This document shows positions 53,883-63,504 of a DNA stretch of 64,000 nucleotides, one piece after another; within the stretch, counting starts at the first letter, position 1; every line of letters begins with the position of its first letter. The stretch covers positions 3,938,066-4,002,065 of the forward strand of contig NZ_AP027365.1 in NCBI RefSeq assembly GCF_030295995.1, given 5' to 3'. The DNA comes from Thalassotalea hakodatensis (GTDB lineage: Bacteria > Pseudomonadota > Gammaproteobacteria > Enterobacterales > Alteromonadaceae). The position numbers and the translations under genes were made by a program. Below the pieces are notes generated by a model. It was not told the origin of the DNA. It saw nothing but the letters and a program-made list of their open reading frames with translations, and made no database searches.

Positions 53883-54577
53883 GCTTTATTAGACCTATAA
53901 GAAGGTGGGCGTTTAACAATGTTCTCGGTTACATTTTTGGTGGGAATGACAGTCGAATTTACTGCAACAGTGCTTCTTGCGGGCAGTTCATAATACCGTT
54001 TTCCCTTTTCCGGTAAGGGGAAGCCCATTTGATGTGCTAACCATTGCCAACCAATACCCTTTGGGTTTCCACCATAAGCGGGCGGTGAAAGCATGGCTTC
54101 GTAAATATTTAAAATCATCATATTCAACCAGCTTTTCCCCGCCGTTGAACGACTAATTCCTGTCAACACCTGCTGTTTCTCATCATCCGTCAAGGCAATA
54201 AATAATCGATCATACCGCTTGTTAGTAAAGCCATTTAGCCATTGTACGCCTTGAAAAATGAAAGCAACTTCTTCTTTATCGGTTGGTTGCTCATAAACTA
54301 ATAAATATAAATACAAACACGCATTAATCTCCTTAGCACCTGGCCCAGAAGCCGAACTTGGTAAAAGGTGTTGTTGTACCGAATCTAACGTTTGCCAATC
54401 ACCCTGTTTCTTATCTTGCTGATATTTATCAAGTAAGTCTTCACTTACTACTGACATAGGAAAAGTAGAAACTAAAGCACTTGCACCAGCGGCTGACTTT
54501 AATAATTTACGACGATTAAGCTTCTTTGACAGCCACGATGGCGTTTGTTGATAACGTTGTTCAAAAGACTCACTCAT
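53879..54577 (-). CDS. Tat-exported small subunit (gluconate 2-dehydrogenase subunit 3-like)
   Basis: A 232-residue protein starting MSESFEQRYQQTPSW, whose ATG overlaps the upstream gene's TGA (ATGA). A twin-arginine signal NRRKLLKSAAGASALVSTFP lies at ~18-40. The mature part fits the small-subunit family of GMC dehydrogenases (TLDSVQQHLLPSSASGPGAK, FIFQGVQWLNGFTNKRYDRL, MILNIYEAMLSPPAYGGNPK, GIGWQWLAHQMGFP). By family knowledge it carries the large subunit through the Tat pathway. A longer frame to 54625 is possible but lies inside the thioredoxin-like gene. Confidence 0.82.
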   Translation of the reverse strand: MSESFEQRYQQTPSWLSKKLNRRKLLKSAAGASALVSTFPMSVVSEDLLDKYQQDKKQGDWQTLDSVQQHLLPSSASGPGAKEINACLYLYLLVYEQPTDKEEVAFIFQGVQWLNGFTNKRYDRLFIALTDDEKQQVLTGISRSTAGKSWLNMMILNIYEAMLSPPAYGGNPKGIGWQWLAHQMGFPLPEKGKRYYELPARSTVAVNSTVIPTKNVTENIVKRPPSYRSNKA

Positions 54578-55098
54578 TCTGCCGAAATCCTTTTTAAGTT
54601 CTGTGAATTCTGACTCATTTGCCAAGTATCAATAAACATAAGCCAAGCCTTACGAGAATGTTCGCCATTTGCATCAATAAACTCTCCAGTATCTTTTGAG
54701 AGCATTACTTTCCCTGTATTCGTCGACACAAAGATATGCGGATAGCCAACCACTGGTGGAAGAGACTTTAGAAAATCATTATTATCATTATGTTCACTGA
54801 CATTAATTTTTAATAAAACAAATGCTTGGTGTAATGCGTTATTTACGTCTGGATTTTTAGTTAAAAATACCTCCATTTTCTGGCACCACACACACCAGTT
54901 ACCTCCTATTTCTATTAAAATATTACGTTGTGTTTTACTCGCTAATTCAATTGCAGCTCTCGCATCATCGAAAGGGTTTCTTGACGCATCATACCCTTGG
55001 CTAAAGGCAGGTAAATGAATGCTTGCCTGCGCGAAAACTGGTTTAACATTCGAACTACTACAAAGTATAAACAGCATAACAAGCAACGTTTTCAGCAT
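54574..55098 (-). CDS. Exported thioredoxin-like protein
   Basis: A 174-residue protein with a signal peptide (~1-24, MLKTLLVMLFILCSSSNVKP, ending VFA) and a thioredoxin fold of the DUF255/thioredoxin_7 type. Redox motif CVWC appears in EIGGNWCVWCQKMEVFL, and the cis-Pro region is PPVVGYPHIFV. Periplasmic location fits a role in disulfide handling or redox partnership with the Tat-exported dehydrogenase encoded directly after it (4-base overlap). First gene of the three-gene operon. Confidence 0.87.
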   Translation of the reverse strand: MLKTLLVMLFILCSSSNVKPVFAQASIHLPAFSQGYDASRNPFDDARAAIELASKTQRNILIEIGGNWCVWCQKMEVFLTKNPDVNNALHQAFVLLKINVSEHNDNNDFLKSLPPVVGYPHIFVSTNTGKVMLSKDTGEFIDANGEHSRKAWLMFIDTWQMSQNSQNLKRISAE

Positions 55099-55306
55099 AT
55101 TTTTTCTACTTTTATCACATCAATAATCATTAAGACCTCAGCTTCCTTAGCTTTCTTTCATTAATTGATGCTAGCGTGTTCCCCTCGCTTTCGCAATTAA
55201 GTTGCTTGAATGAAAAATTTGTTGTAATTACTCACTAATTACGGTGTCAAAATGTATCACTAACACATATAATTGCCGCGTCATTCGATCAAACAGGAAA
55301 TAATCT

Positions 55307-56020
55307 ATGCGTCCTAGTGGAAGAACTCCCGGCCAAATTCGACCGGTCACAATTACACGCCAATTCACAGTCCATGCTGAAGGCTCGATTCTTATTGAAT
55401 TTGGCGATACCAAAGTAATTTGTACCGCTTCTGTCGATGAAGGCGTTCCTCGTTTTCTTAAAGGTCAAGGCAAAGGTTGGGTTACTGCTGAGTATGGCAT
55501 GTTACCGCGCTCTACACATACACGTATGCGCCGTGAAGCGGCAAGCGGCAAGCAAAGTGGTAGAACCTTAGAAATTTCTCGATTAATTGCTCGTTCTTTA
55601 CGTGCTGCGGTTGATTTACAAGCACTTGGCGAAAATACTATTACCGTTGACTGTGACGTTATTCAAGCCGATGGCGGCACACGTACTGCATCTATCACAG
55701 GCGCTTGTGTTGCTTTAGTTGATGCACTTAATTATATGCGCGCTAAGGATATTATAAGCACAAATCCCTTAAAACACATGATTGCCGCTATTTCTGTTGG
55801 TATATATCAAGGTGAACCTGTAGCAGATTTAGATTACCCAGAAGATTCTGCAGCAGATACAGACATGAATGTTGTTATGTCGGATACTGGCAAGTTAATT
55901 GAAGTACAAGGCACAGCCGAAGAAGAACCTTTCTCTTTTGAAGAAATGCAACAGATGATGACGTTAGCTAAACATGCAACCAGTGAGCTTTTTGATGCTC
56001 AAAAAGCGGCATTAAGTTAA
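55307..56020 (+). CDS. rph: Ribonuclease PH
   Basis: A 237-residue phosphorolytic exoribonuclease that trims tRNA 3' ends. Motifs: [97 protein letters not shown] and [20 protein letters not shown]. Length equals that of typical RNase PH, and all expected blocks are intact, including the C-terminal part that is defective in E. coli K-12. Followed after 8 bases by pyrE. Confidence 0.97.
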   Translation: MRPSGRTPGQIRPVTITRQFTVHAEGSILIEFGDTKVICTASVDEGVPRFLKGQGKGWVTAEYGMLPRSTHTRMRREAASGKQSGRTLEISRLIARSLRAAVDLQALGENTITVDCDVIQADGGTRTASITGACVALVDALNYMRAKDIISTNPLKHMIAAISVGIYQGEPVADLDYPEDSAADTDMNVVMSDTGKLIEVQGTAEEEPFSFEEMQQMMTLAKHATSELFDAQKAALS

Positions 56021-56028
56021 GGAGAACG

Positions 56029-56673
56029 TTGATGAAAGATTACCAACGTGAATTTATTGAATTCGCCTTAGAAAAGCAGGTATTACGCTTTGGCGAATTT
56101 ACCCTAAAGTCTGGTCGAACAAGCCCTTATTTTTTTAATGCTGGCCTGTTTAACACGGGCAGAGATTTGGCTCGTTTAGGTCGTTTTTATGCCTCAGCAC
56201 TTGCAGATGCCAATATTGAATATAATTTATTATTTGGCCCTGCGTATAAAGGTATTCCAATTGCCACAACAACTGCCGTAGCGTTGGCTGATCATCACGG
56301 TCAAGACGTTCCCTATTGCTTTAACCGAAAAGAAGCAAAAACACATGGTGAAGGTGGCAGTTTGGTGGGATCACCACTGCAAGGTAAAGTTATGTTGGTT
56401 GATGACGTTATTACCGCTGGCACCGCGATACGTGAATCGATGGAAATTATCAAAACACATGGCGCTGAATTGTCAGGTGTATTAATTGCCCTAGATCGCC
56501 AAGAAAAGGGTAACGGAGAACTATCAGCTATTCAGGAAGTTGAGCGTGATTTTTCTACACAAGTTATCTCAATTGTAACCTTAGGTGATTTGATTCAATT
56601 CTTAGAAGAACAAACAGGGCAAGAAGAAAGTTTAAACGCGATTAAAGCGTACCGTGAGCAGTACGGAATTTAA
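56029..56673 (+). CDS. pyrE: Orotate phosphoribosyltransferase
   Basis: A 214-residue enzyme that joins orotate to PRPP in pyrimidine synthesis. Key parts: [58 protein letters not shown], the catalytic loop [12 protein letters not shown] and the PRPP-binding [20 protein letters not shown]. The length matches E. coli PyrE (213). AAGGAGAA lies just before the start, and the gene is co-transcribed with rph as in E. coli. Confidence 0.97.
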   Translation: MMKDYQREFIEFALEKQVLRFGEFTLKSGRTSPYFFNAGLFNTGRDLARLGRFYASALADANIEYNLLFGPAYKGIPIATTTAVALADHHGQDVPYCFNRKEAKTHGEGGSLVGSPLQGKVMLVDDVITAGTAIRESMEIIKTHGAELSGVLIALDRQEKGNGELSAIQEVERDFSTQVISIVTLGDLIQFLEEQTGQEESLNAIKAYREQYGI

Positions 56674-56699
56674 CTTCTAGCTTCAATCACTGTTCTAAC

Positions 56700-56726
56700 A
56701 AAGCCAGCATTAATTGCTGGCTTTTT
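56700..56726 (+). terminator. Rho-independent terminator after pyrE
   Basis: AAGCCAGCA pairs with TGCTGGCTT around a short loop and is followed by T, about 27 bases past the pyrE stop. Confidence 0.85.
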
Positions 56727-56750
56727 AGTATTAGGTTAATTTGAAGTATT

Positions 56751-57188
56751 TCATCGTGACTGACCAACAAAGGTTAATACTACCTTATCGTTTTGATCAT
56801 AAAACATGAGTGTATTCTCGGTGATATGACCTTTGGCTACTTGTTCAAGCGCTTGCACAAATAACGACTCAACCTCAGCCGTTTCCATGCAAAATCGTTT
56901 GCTCATAGCAAGTGGTGCAAATTGTATCGTCGAATCATCTATGTTCACGCTGCCTTGAAAACGATTACAACCTGAAAAACCTGATACCTTTCCTGTTTCG
57001 ATAAACTCTATAAACGGTATAAGTTCTGTTTTATTTGGCAATGAAAAACCTTCTGCTGATTCAAGTTGCCATCGAACATTTTTCAACGTTTCAACCGGTA
57101 AACTAAGGTTTCCGTCACGTTGTTCTTGCTGACAAGCTGAAAGTGTAAAGACCAAAAAGAATACTGCAAATGCGCGACTAATAAACAT
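56751..57188 (-). CDS. META-domain lipoprotein (HslJ-like)
   Basis: A 145-residue lipoprotein starting MFISRAFAVFFLVFTLSACQ, lipobox LSAC (Cys19). The longer frame to 57296 is rejected because the lipoprotein signal begins here and GAGAG precedes this ATG. The META/HslJ domain covers ~30-140 (NVRWQLESAEGF, KVSGFSGCNRFQGSV, FAPLAMSKRFCM, VVLTFVGQS). HslJ-type proteins are heat- or antibiotic-stress related envelope proteins of unclear mechanism. It converges with pyrE. Confidence 0.87.
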   Translation of the reverse strand: MFISRAFAVFFLVFTLSACQQEQRDGNLSLPVETLKNVRWQLESAEGFSLPNKTELIPFIEFIETGKVSGFSGCNRFQGSVNIDDSTIQFAPLAMSKRFCMETAEVESLFVQALEQVAKGHITENTLMFYDQNDKVVLTFVGQSR

Positions 57189-57374
57189 AACATCTCTCAA
57201 AAAATAGAATATATTGCGTATTGTAGCCGTCTGGTGAAAACATTTATGACAAAATCGCTGGAAACCCGTGAAATTACGACTAATGTCTAACCGCATTTAC
57301 TTTTGCCATATCGCTATAACTTTGGTTTAACGTTTTACCACAAATAATATTTGCTAGAATTTAGCTGATCCCAT

Positions 57375-60347
57375 ATGGTTAACGTACTACATTTATTGTA
57401 TTTATCATTTCGTGAAAATTTAAGGATATATGTGTTCAAATTTAAGGACAAATATCATTGGTGCACATCGCTTCGCCTTAACGTAACCATTTTATTGCTT
57501 ACAACTTTGATATTCCCCATAAAAGTAGGCGCTACCTACTTAGAAGAAGCGCAACCATTATCGCAACGAAAAACGATTAGAATCGCATTACCTGACCAAA
57601 AAAGTATTGATTCAGCATCACAAGAACGCATGCAAGCATTAATAGCTTTTCTCAAAGAGTTCTGGCAGATATGGGCTTTAGATCACCAAAAACAGGTGCA
57701 ATTTTCCATGCTTTCTGGCAAAGAAGCAATGGAACAACTCAACAACAACACAATAGATATTATTGCGATTAATATCCTTGAACCCAAATTATCAGCGTTT
57801 TTATACAGCATTCCCTATGCAAAATTTAAGCAACGCGTGTTTCGTAATCAATATAAAAAGCTAAAGAAAAACACACACGTCGCCATTCATGATCCTAGCC
57901 ATGCCGCGCTAAACTATTTACCTGAGCATATTAACATTACCTACTTTGATAACGTTGATGCATTAGTGAAACAATATCAGAAATTTGATGTACTTTACTC
58001 TATTCACCCTTGGATGTTAGAGAAGGCGCTAGAGGAACACAAAATTAATGAAACTTTTTATGTGAATCAAAATGAAGTACCTGAGATGACGTTGCACTTT
58101 GCAACGCGGAAAGCTGATCGCCAACTCATGTATATTATTAACGATAGTATTCGTCAAATAAGCCTTGCTCAAGCTGACATTTGGAGTGAAAAATACCTTT
58201 TAACAGAACAGAGTAACTTCTCATTATTGTTAGGCAGTTATGTCACACCGCTGACTGAAGCTGAAAAGCACTTTATTATTAACCATAACACCATTCACAT
58301 ACCAGTGCCTAAAACGGGAATTTCTCCTTTTATTATTACGCGTAATCACGCCAATATAACCGATCGTGGCTATTCAATTGATTTACTTAATATGATTTCA
58401 AAGAAATTAGGTATTGTATTTAAACCCGTTAGGTATGAAAATTATTTGGGTGTATTTAAAAGCGTTAATAATAATACAACACAGTTATTTCCATTTTTTG
58501 AGATTGATGAAGAATTATCAAAGCGCTACATATTCAGTCAACCATTTCTTGATGCGCATTATAGTGGTATTTATAATCCAGATATTTCAGAGTTTACTCA
58601 ACTGACTGACGCAAATAACCACACCATTGCCTTAGTTGAAATGTTTGCTATATCGCAAGCCATAAAAGATCACTTTCCTAAAGCAAAGTTTATCACTTAT
58701 AGAACGATAGATGATGCTATTGCATCAGTTGCCAAAGGTGAAACAAGTTTATTCATCGGTCGCTCACTATTGGCTGCCGCAACGATAAAGCAACATGGAC
58801 ATGCTAATTTAACCTCAATTCCATTATCAGATTTTCGCCCCGATGCCCAAATTGCATTTGCCACTACGCCACAAAACCATATGTTGATCTCTTTAATCAA
58901 TAAATCATTAAATGAAATATCCGCCGATGAATTAGACACGCTTTACAATAAGTGGAGCCAAACCGCTTTTCCTATCGCTGATGTGCAAGGGAAAGTGGCT
59001 GATGCTTACCGTCAGGCAAGTTATGTTTTTTTTGCCATTTTATTAATCGCGTTGATTATTTTTTGGGTGTATTTCCGACAACTACAAGTACGTAAAATCG
59101 CACAAAAGAAAATTGAACATGCACTAGCTATTGCCGAAGCAGCAAGAGCTGAAGCAGAACGTTCTGCACAAGCTAAAATTAATTTTCTCGCAAGAATGAG
59201 TCATGAAATACGCACTCCAATGAATGGTGTACTTGGTATGGCAGAAGCACTCTCTTTTACTGCTTTAAATAAGGAACAAAGCGAGTTACTTGATACCTTA
59301 GAAGGCTCAGCACGGCACTTATTAGCATTATTAAACGACGTACTTGATTTTTCCAAAATGGACGCAGGTAAACTCACCTTAGAATCAGTGCCTGTTAATC
59401 TACATTTATTGGCAAAGAACTTATTAAAAAGCTTCCATCATATTAAGACTGAAAGAAATTTACGTTTGAAGTTGAATATTGATGAAAACATTACTCATAG
59501 TTACTTCACTGATCCGACTCGATTAAATCAAGTACTAAACAATTTGATCAGTAACGCGATAAAGTTCACTGAAAAAGGCTGCATTACTGTCGCAGTTGAA
59601 CAAATTGCGCAAGATGTTCAAGAAATAGATATTTATGATCAGATACGCATCTCTGTTAAAGATACAGGCATTGGTATTTCTGAGCAAAACCAACGCTTGT
59701 TATTTTCTCCTTTTACTCAGGCAGATACTGATATTACCCGAAAATTTGGCGGCACTGGTTTAGGACTCAGTATCTGCAAAGAAATCATCGCCTCAATGAA
59801 CGGTGAAATAGCCGTAGAGTCTACGCCTGGAGAAGGAAGTGAATTCTATTTCACCTTATATTTAAAACAAGTGAAATTTAAACGTGAAACTGAAGATAGA
59901 CGTAAAAATAGCCGTGTAGTTAATGAGCCTACCGATGATAGGTTTAGTAATATTAGTGTACTTATTGCAGAAGATAACTTAGTCAATGTTAAGGTACTTT
60001 GTGCTCAGCTTGCTCGTTTAGGTATAGAAGCTGATATCGCTTACGACGGGATTCAAGCACTTGAAAAGCATAAAAAATCCCCCTACGACATTATTATTTC
60101 TGATTGTCATATGCCAAATATGGATGGTTTTGAATTAGTTAAAGCAATTAATCAACAAAACAATCACCCTATTTGGTTAATTGCTGTTACTGCTGATGCA
60201 CTAAGTGGTGCTGCAGAGAAGTGTTTAAATGCAGGTTTTAATGATTATATGGCAAAACCCTGCCCACAAGAAGAAATCACCAATAAAATGAACCATGCTT
60301 ATCGAGCACTACAAGCAATAAAGATAGAAAAGCAAAAGGGTGATTAA
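57375..60347 (+). CDS. Hybrid sensor histidine kinase with tandem solute-binding domains
   Basis: A 990-residue membrane sensor. A hydrophobic signal/anchor spans ~33-55 (VTILLLTTLIFPIKVGA). Two periplasmic SBP_bac_3-like domains follow, ~65-280 (degenerate) and ~300-540 (IHIPVPKTGISPFIITRNHA, GYSIDLLNMISKKLGIVFKP). A transmembrane helix (~553-572) and a coiled linker lead to the HisKA (His ~609 in RMSHEIRTPMNGVLGM). The HATPase has NLISNAIKFTEKG, DTGIGISEQNQRLLF and GGTGLGLSICKEI. The receiver domain at ~860-985 has the Asp in IIISDCHMPNMDGFEL. This is the BvgS/EvgS-like layout without the Hpt. Ligand unknown, perhaps an amino acid. The true start may be further inside. Confidence 0.9.
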   Translation: MVNVLHLLYLSFRENLRIYVFKFKDKYHWCTSLRLNVTILLLTTLIFPIKVGATYLEEAQPLSQRKTIRIALPDQKSIDSASQERMQALIAFLKEFWQIWALDHQKQVQFSMLSGKEAMEQLNNNTIDIIAINILEPKLSAFLYSIPYAKFKQRVFRNQYKKLKKNTHVAIHDPSHAALNYLPEHINITYFDNVDALVKQYQKFDVLYSIHPWMLEKALEEHKINETFYVNQNEVPEMTLHFATRKADRQLMYIINDSIRQISLAQADIWSEKYLLTEQSNFSLLLGSYVTPLTEAEKHFIINHNTIHIPVPKTGISPFIITRNHANITDRGYSIDLLNMISKKLGIVFKPVRYENYLGVFKSVNNNTTQLFPFFEIDEELSKRYIFSQPFLDAHYSGIYNPDISEFTQLTDANNHTIALVEMFAISQAIKDHFPKAKFITYRTIDDAIASVAKGETSLFIGRSLLAAATIKQHGHANLTSIPLSDFRPDAQIAFATTPQNHMLISLINKSLNEISADELDTLYNKWSQTAFPIADVQGKVADAYRQASYVFFAILLIALIIFWVYFRQLQVRKIAQKKIEHALAIAEAARAEAERSAQAKINFLARMSHEIRTPMNGVLGMAEALSFTALNKEQSELLDTLEGSARHLLALLNDVLDFSKMDAGKLTLESVPVNLHLLAKNLLKSFHHIKTERNLRLKLNIDENITHSYFTDPTRLNQVLNNLISNAIKFTEKGCITVAVEQIAQDVQEIDIYDQIRISVKDTGIGISEQNQRLLFSPFTQADTDITRKFGGTGLGLSICKEIIASMNGEIAVESTPGEGSEFYFTLYLKQVKFKRETEDRRKNSRVVNEPTDDRFSNISVLIAEDNLVNVKVLCAQLARLGIEADIAYDGIQALEKHKKSPYDIIISDCHMPNMDGFELVKAINQQNNHPIWLIAVTADALSGAAEKCLNAGFNDYMAKPCPQEEITNKMNHAYRALQAIKIEKQKGD

Positions 60348-60416
60348 CTACACAAAAAACACTCACTGTAGACTATAAATATTAAAGGGGTTACTTTTGC
60401 GTTAACAACCGTCCTA

Positions 60417-62300
60417 TTAAACTTTAAACTTACCAACAAGTGCATTTAAACTGCTAAACTCAGCTTGCAAGCTGTCACATGCTTGATGAGTCTGTTGAAG
60501 ATATTCTTCACCTTGCTTATTTAATTCCATTAACTGCAAAATGTCCTCATCAATCGACTTGATAACATCACTTTGTTGTTTGGTTGCCTCGGCAACAGCA
60601 TGGTTCTCATTATCAACATTTTGTAATGAATTAACGATTGCTTGCATACGTTCATCAGCAATGTTCGCTTTTTCTACGCTGGAACTACTGTTTTGTTGAC
60701 TTTGTTCCATCGAACTCACTACAGATACAGTGCCTTGCTGTAAGGTTTCTATCATGTTTTCAATTTCAGTCGCCGCTTCTTGTGTGCGTTGAGCTAATTG
60801 ACGCACTTCATCGGCAACAACCGCAAAGCCTCGTCCGGCTTCACCTGCACGCGCTGCTTCTATCGCCGCATTAAGTGCTAATAAATTTGTTTGTGAGCTC
60901 ACACCCATGATCACATCTAAAATACTGGCAATGTTTTTCGCTTCGGCGCGTAATTTTTCTACATCACCGCTAGAGCTTTCCATCGTGTTTGATAATGCTT
61001 GTATAGAACGAATATTTTCATTGAGTGCTTCCATGCCTTGTTGAGATTGCTGGCGCATTGCTGAAGCCAAATCAGATGCGTTACCTGCGTTAATCGATAT
61101 CTCTCCAGAAGAACTGTTCAACTCTGTCATCGCACTCGATACATTCGTCCCTCTACTAAGTTGCTGTTGTGCCATATCAATACCGAAATGTGCACTGCTT
61201 CTAACTTGTTCAATATGCTGTTCAAGACTGCCAGCAGAGCTATGCACTCGCTGCATAGTTTCATGCACAGTTGCAATAAAATTATTAAAGTTTGCTGATA
61301 GTTGACCAATTTCATCTTGGCTATCAACAGAAAGTCGCTGTGTTAAATCACCATCACCTTCCGAAATATCCTTGATAGCATCGTTTAAGCGATAGATAGG
61401 CTTCATTAAATGATTAAATAAGAAATGCAATAACAACACTGAAATAATCAAGCTAGCAATGCCGACAATAATGGCTGAATTACGTGATGAAATTAACGGC
61501 TTATAGGCTTTTTCGCGATCCAACACCACACCCACATACCACTTGACAGACGCCACACCTTCGATAGGAATAAACGAGACAATATTATCGCCAAATTCAT
61601 GAAGTTTGCTGTTAAAAGCAGGTAAAGAAGGAAGGTCAAGTAGCTCTTTCACAGACTTATTAATCATTTCACTGTTAGGGTGGCTTAATATTTTACCGTC
61701 TGCAGTAGTTAAATACGCATAACCTAAATCTAAGAAGTCAATCATATTAAGTATTTCAGCAATGTCGCTGAGAAAAATATCCCCACCTGCAGCACCAATA
61801 AACGCACCATTTTCTACAATTGGCGCTACCGCAGAAATCACTTGTTGGTTTATGGTGGCATCTAAGTATGTTTCAGTAAACGAAGGTGTACTTTGTGATT
61901 TTGCTAATAAATACCATGGACGTTGACGAGCGTCGAAACCGGCAGGAAGTTCGATGGTTAAATCATCAAGAATAAATTGCCCTGTTTTCTCGACACCTAT
62001 ATAAGTATTTTTTAAATCTCCAGCCTTAACTGCTTGTTGCACTGCGGTTAACATAGTCTCGGTGTCGTCATCTGACGTTGCGTTTTCGGCTATCGCTTCA
62101 ATGATTTGCAAACGACCGTTAAGCCAATTCGCAATATTTCCAGAAACTGAATGGCCGATCTCATCAATGGCTCGATTTAAGTTATCTTCTGTATCTTGTT
62201 TAAGTGAAAAGTAATTAATCGAGGTTGATACTGCTAACGCTAAAATTAATAAAAATACCGTGACAGCAATAATTTTATGGGCAAATTTTAAAGGAAACAC
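60417..62300 (-). CDS. Methyl-accepting chemotaxis protein with Cache sensor
   Basis: A chemoreceptor of about 627 residues. N-terminal helix ([20 protein letters not shown]), a periplasmic dCache-type domain (~30-270, [60 protein letters not shown]), second helix (~280-300), HAMP ([20 protein letters not shown]) and signalling domain with hairpin tip [20 protein letters not shown] / [15 protein letters not shown] 62300 is preferred because AAGAGA lies at good spacing and the protein then begins [10 protein letters not shown]; the longer ATG frame begins at 62348. Ligand probably a small amino acid or organic acid. Confidence 0.93.
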   Translation of the reverse strand: MFPLKFAHKIIAVTVFLLILALAVSTSINYFSLKQDTEDNLNRAIDEIGHSVSGNIANWLNGRLQIIEAIAENATSDDDTETMLTAVQQAVKAGDLKNTYIGVEKTGQFILDDLTIELPAGFDARQRPWYLLAKSQSTPSFTETYLDATINQQVISAVAPIVENGAFIGAAGGDIFLSDIAEILNMIDFLDLGYAYLTTADGKILSHPNSEMINKSVKELLDLPSLPAFNSKLHEFGDNIVSFIPIEGVASVKWYVGVVLDREKAYKPLISSRNSAIIVGIASLIISVLLLHFLFNHLMKPIYRLNDAIKDISEGDGDLTQRLSVDSQDEIGQLSANFNNFIATVHETMQRVHSSAGSLEQHIEQVRSSAHFGIDMAQQQLSRGTNVSSAMTELNSSSGEISINAGNASDLASAMRQQSQQGMEALNENIRSIQALSNTMESSSGDVEKLRAEAKNIASILDVIMGVSSQTNLLALNAAIEAARAGEAGRGFAVVADEVRQLAQRTQEAATEIENMIETLQQGTVSVVSSMEQSQQNSSSSVEKANIADERMQAIVNSLQNVDNENHAVAEATKQQSDVIKSIDEDILQLMELNKQGEEYLQQTHQACDSLQAEFSSLNALVGKFKV

Positions 62301-62575
62301 AATTAATTCTCTTGTTATTATTATTAAGCAACCATAGTACCTTACCATTGCTTGATAAAATGTCCAATGTAAAAAATTTCATCTATAGAAAGCTATCTAA
62401 TTGAAAAATAGATATAAAAAATTATCTGTAAACTAAATAATCCATACTTAGCCTAACTTAATGAACAAAAGTTACTCCCTTCTTATGCCGAGTATTTCTA
62501 GCCAAACAACAAAAAGTTCTGATACAAGCTAAATAAAAACTGGCACACTAATTACTCATGCAGCACGGAGGTAAT

Positions 62576-63436
62576 ATGAGCAGCGCTAACCATTACATAC
62601 TGACTTGGCAATGTCCTGATACGACAGGGGTACTCGCGCAAGTCGCACAAAATTTATTTGAACATGGTGCGTTTATCACTGAAACGTCTCAATACAGTGA
62701 CCCTTACACTGAAACATTTTTCTCACGCATTGCCTTTGATGATCGTCATATGACGGTTGGCAGTGAGGAATTCGCTCAAGGTATTGAAAAGTTAGCTACA
62801 CCACTAAATTTACAATATCGCTTGCGTGAAAAAAGCAATGTGCCCAACGTTGTCATTGCGGTGTCGAAAGATGACCATTGTTTAGTGTCTTTGCTGACGA
62901 AATGGAAAGCAGGCGCATTACCCGTCAATATTGTAGCAGTTGTTTCTAACCATATAGAGTGCAAATCATTGGTTGATTGGCACGGTATTGATTACCATTA
63001 TCTGCCAATGACGCCAGGTAAAAAGCATGAACAAGAAACAGCAATGATGGCTATTTTCGAACGATATCACGGCGATTTACTCATTTTAGCCCGCTACATG
63101 CAAATATTGTCAGATGATATGTGTACGAAACTCCGTGGCAAAGCAATTAATATACATCATTCCTTTTTACCCAGTTTTAAAGGTGCACGGCCGTATCATC
63201 AAGCACATACCCGTGGCGTAAAAGTGATTGGTGCAACAGCGCATTATGTTACCGCTGATCTAGACGAAGGTCCTATCATCGTGCAAGAAGTAAAGCCCAT
63301 TAACCATACATACACCATAGAACAAATGGTACATGCAGGTCATGATTTAGAAGCTACCGCACTTAGTCACGCAGTAAAAATGCATGCAGAACAACGCGTT
63401 TGTTTGAACAAAGATAAAACCGTTATCCTAATTTAA
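62576..63436 (+). CDS. purU: Formyltetrahydrofolate deformylase PurU
   Basis: A 286-residue enzyme that hydrolyses 10-formyl-THF to formate and THF, feeding PurT and balancing one-carbon pools. An N-terminal ACT domain (~1-85, YILTWQCPDTTGVLAQVAQN) precedes the formyltransferase-fold domain (VVIAVSKDDHCLVSLLTKWK, DLLILARYMQILSDDM, INIHHSFLPSFKGARPYHQA, VIGATAHYVTADLDEGPIIV). Catalytic Asn/His/Asp are kept. ATG 62576 has a consensus GGAGGT, which itself lies within the longer frame starting at 62558, so the longer start is unlikely. Confidence 0.96.
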   Translation: MSSANHYILTWQCPDTTGVLAQVAQNLFEHGAFITETSQYSDPYTETFFSRIAFDDRHMTVGSEEFAQGIEKLATPLNLQYRLREKSNVPNVVIAVSKDDHCLVSLLTKWKAGALPVNIVAVVSNHIECKSLVDWHGIDYHYLPMTPGKKHEQETAMMAIFERYHGDLLILARYMQILSDDMCTKLRGKAINIHHSFLPSFKGARPYHQAHTRGVKVIGATAHYVTADLDEGPIIVQEVKPINHTYTIEQMVHAGHDLEATALSHAVKMHAEQRVCLNKDKTVILI

Positions 63437-63457
63437 TCGCGGTTTTATTGATCTTTT

Positions 63458-63490
63458 AAAGGTTTTAGGTATAACGGTGCTAAAACCTTT
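63458..63490. terminator. Inverted repeat between purU and the M61 peptidase gene
   Basis: An 11-bp stem AAAGGTTTTAG / CTAAAACCTTT with an 11-base loop follows the purU stop by about 20 bases. A short TTTT follows, so it may be a weak terminator. Confidence 0.5.
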
Positions 63491-63504
63491 TAGCAATTTA
63501 TCTC

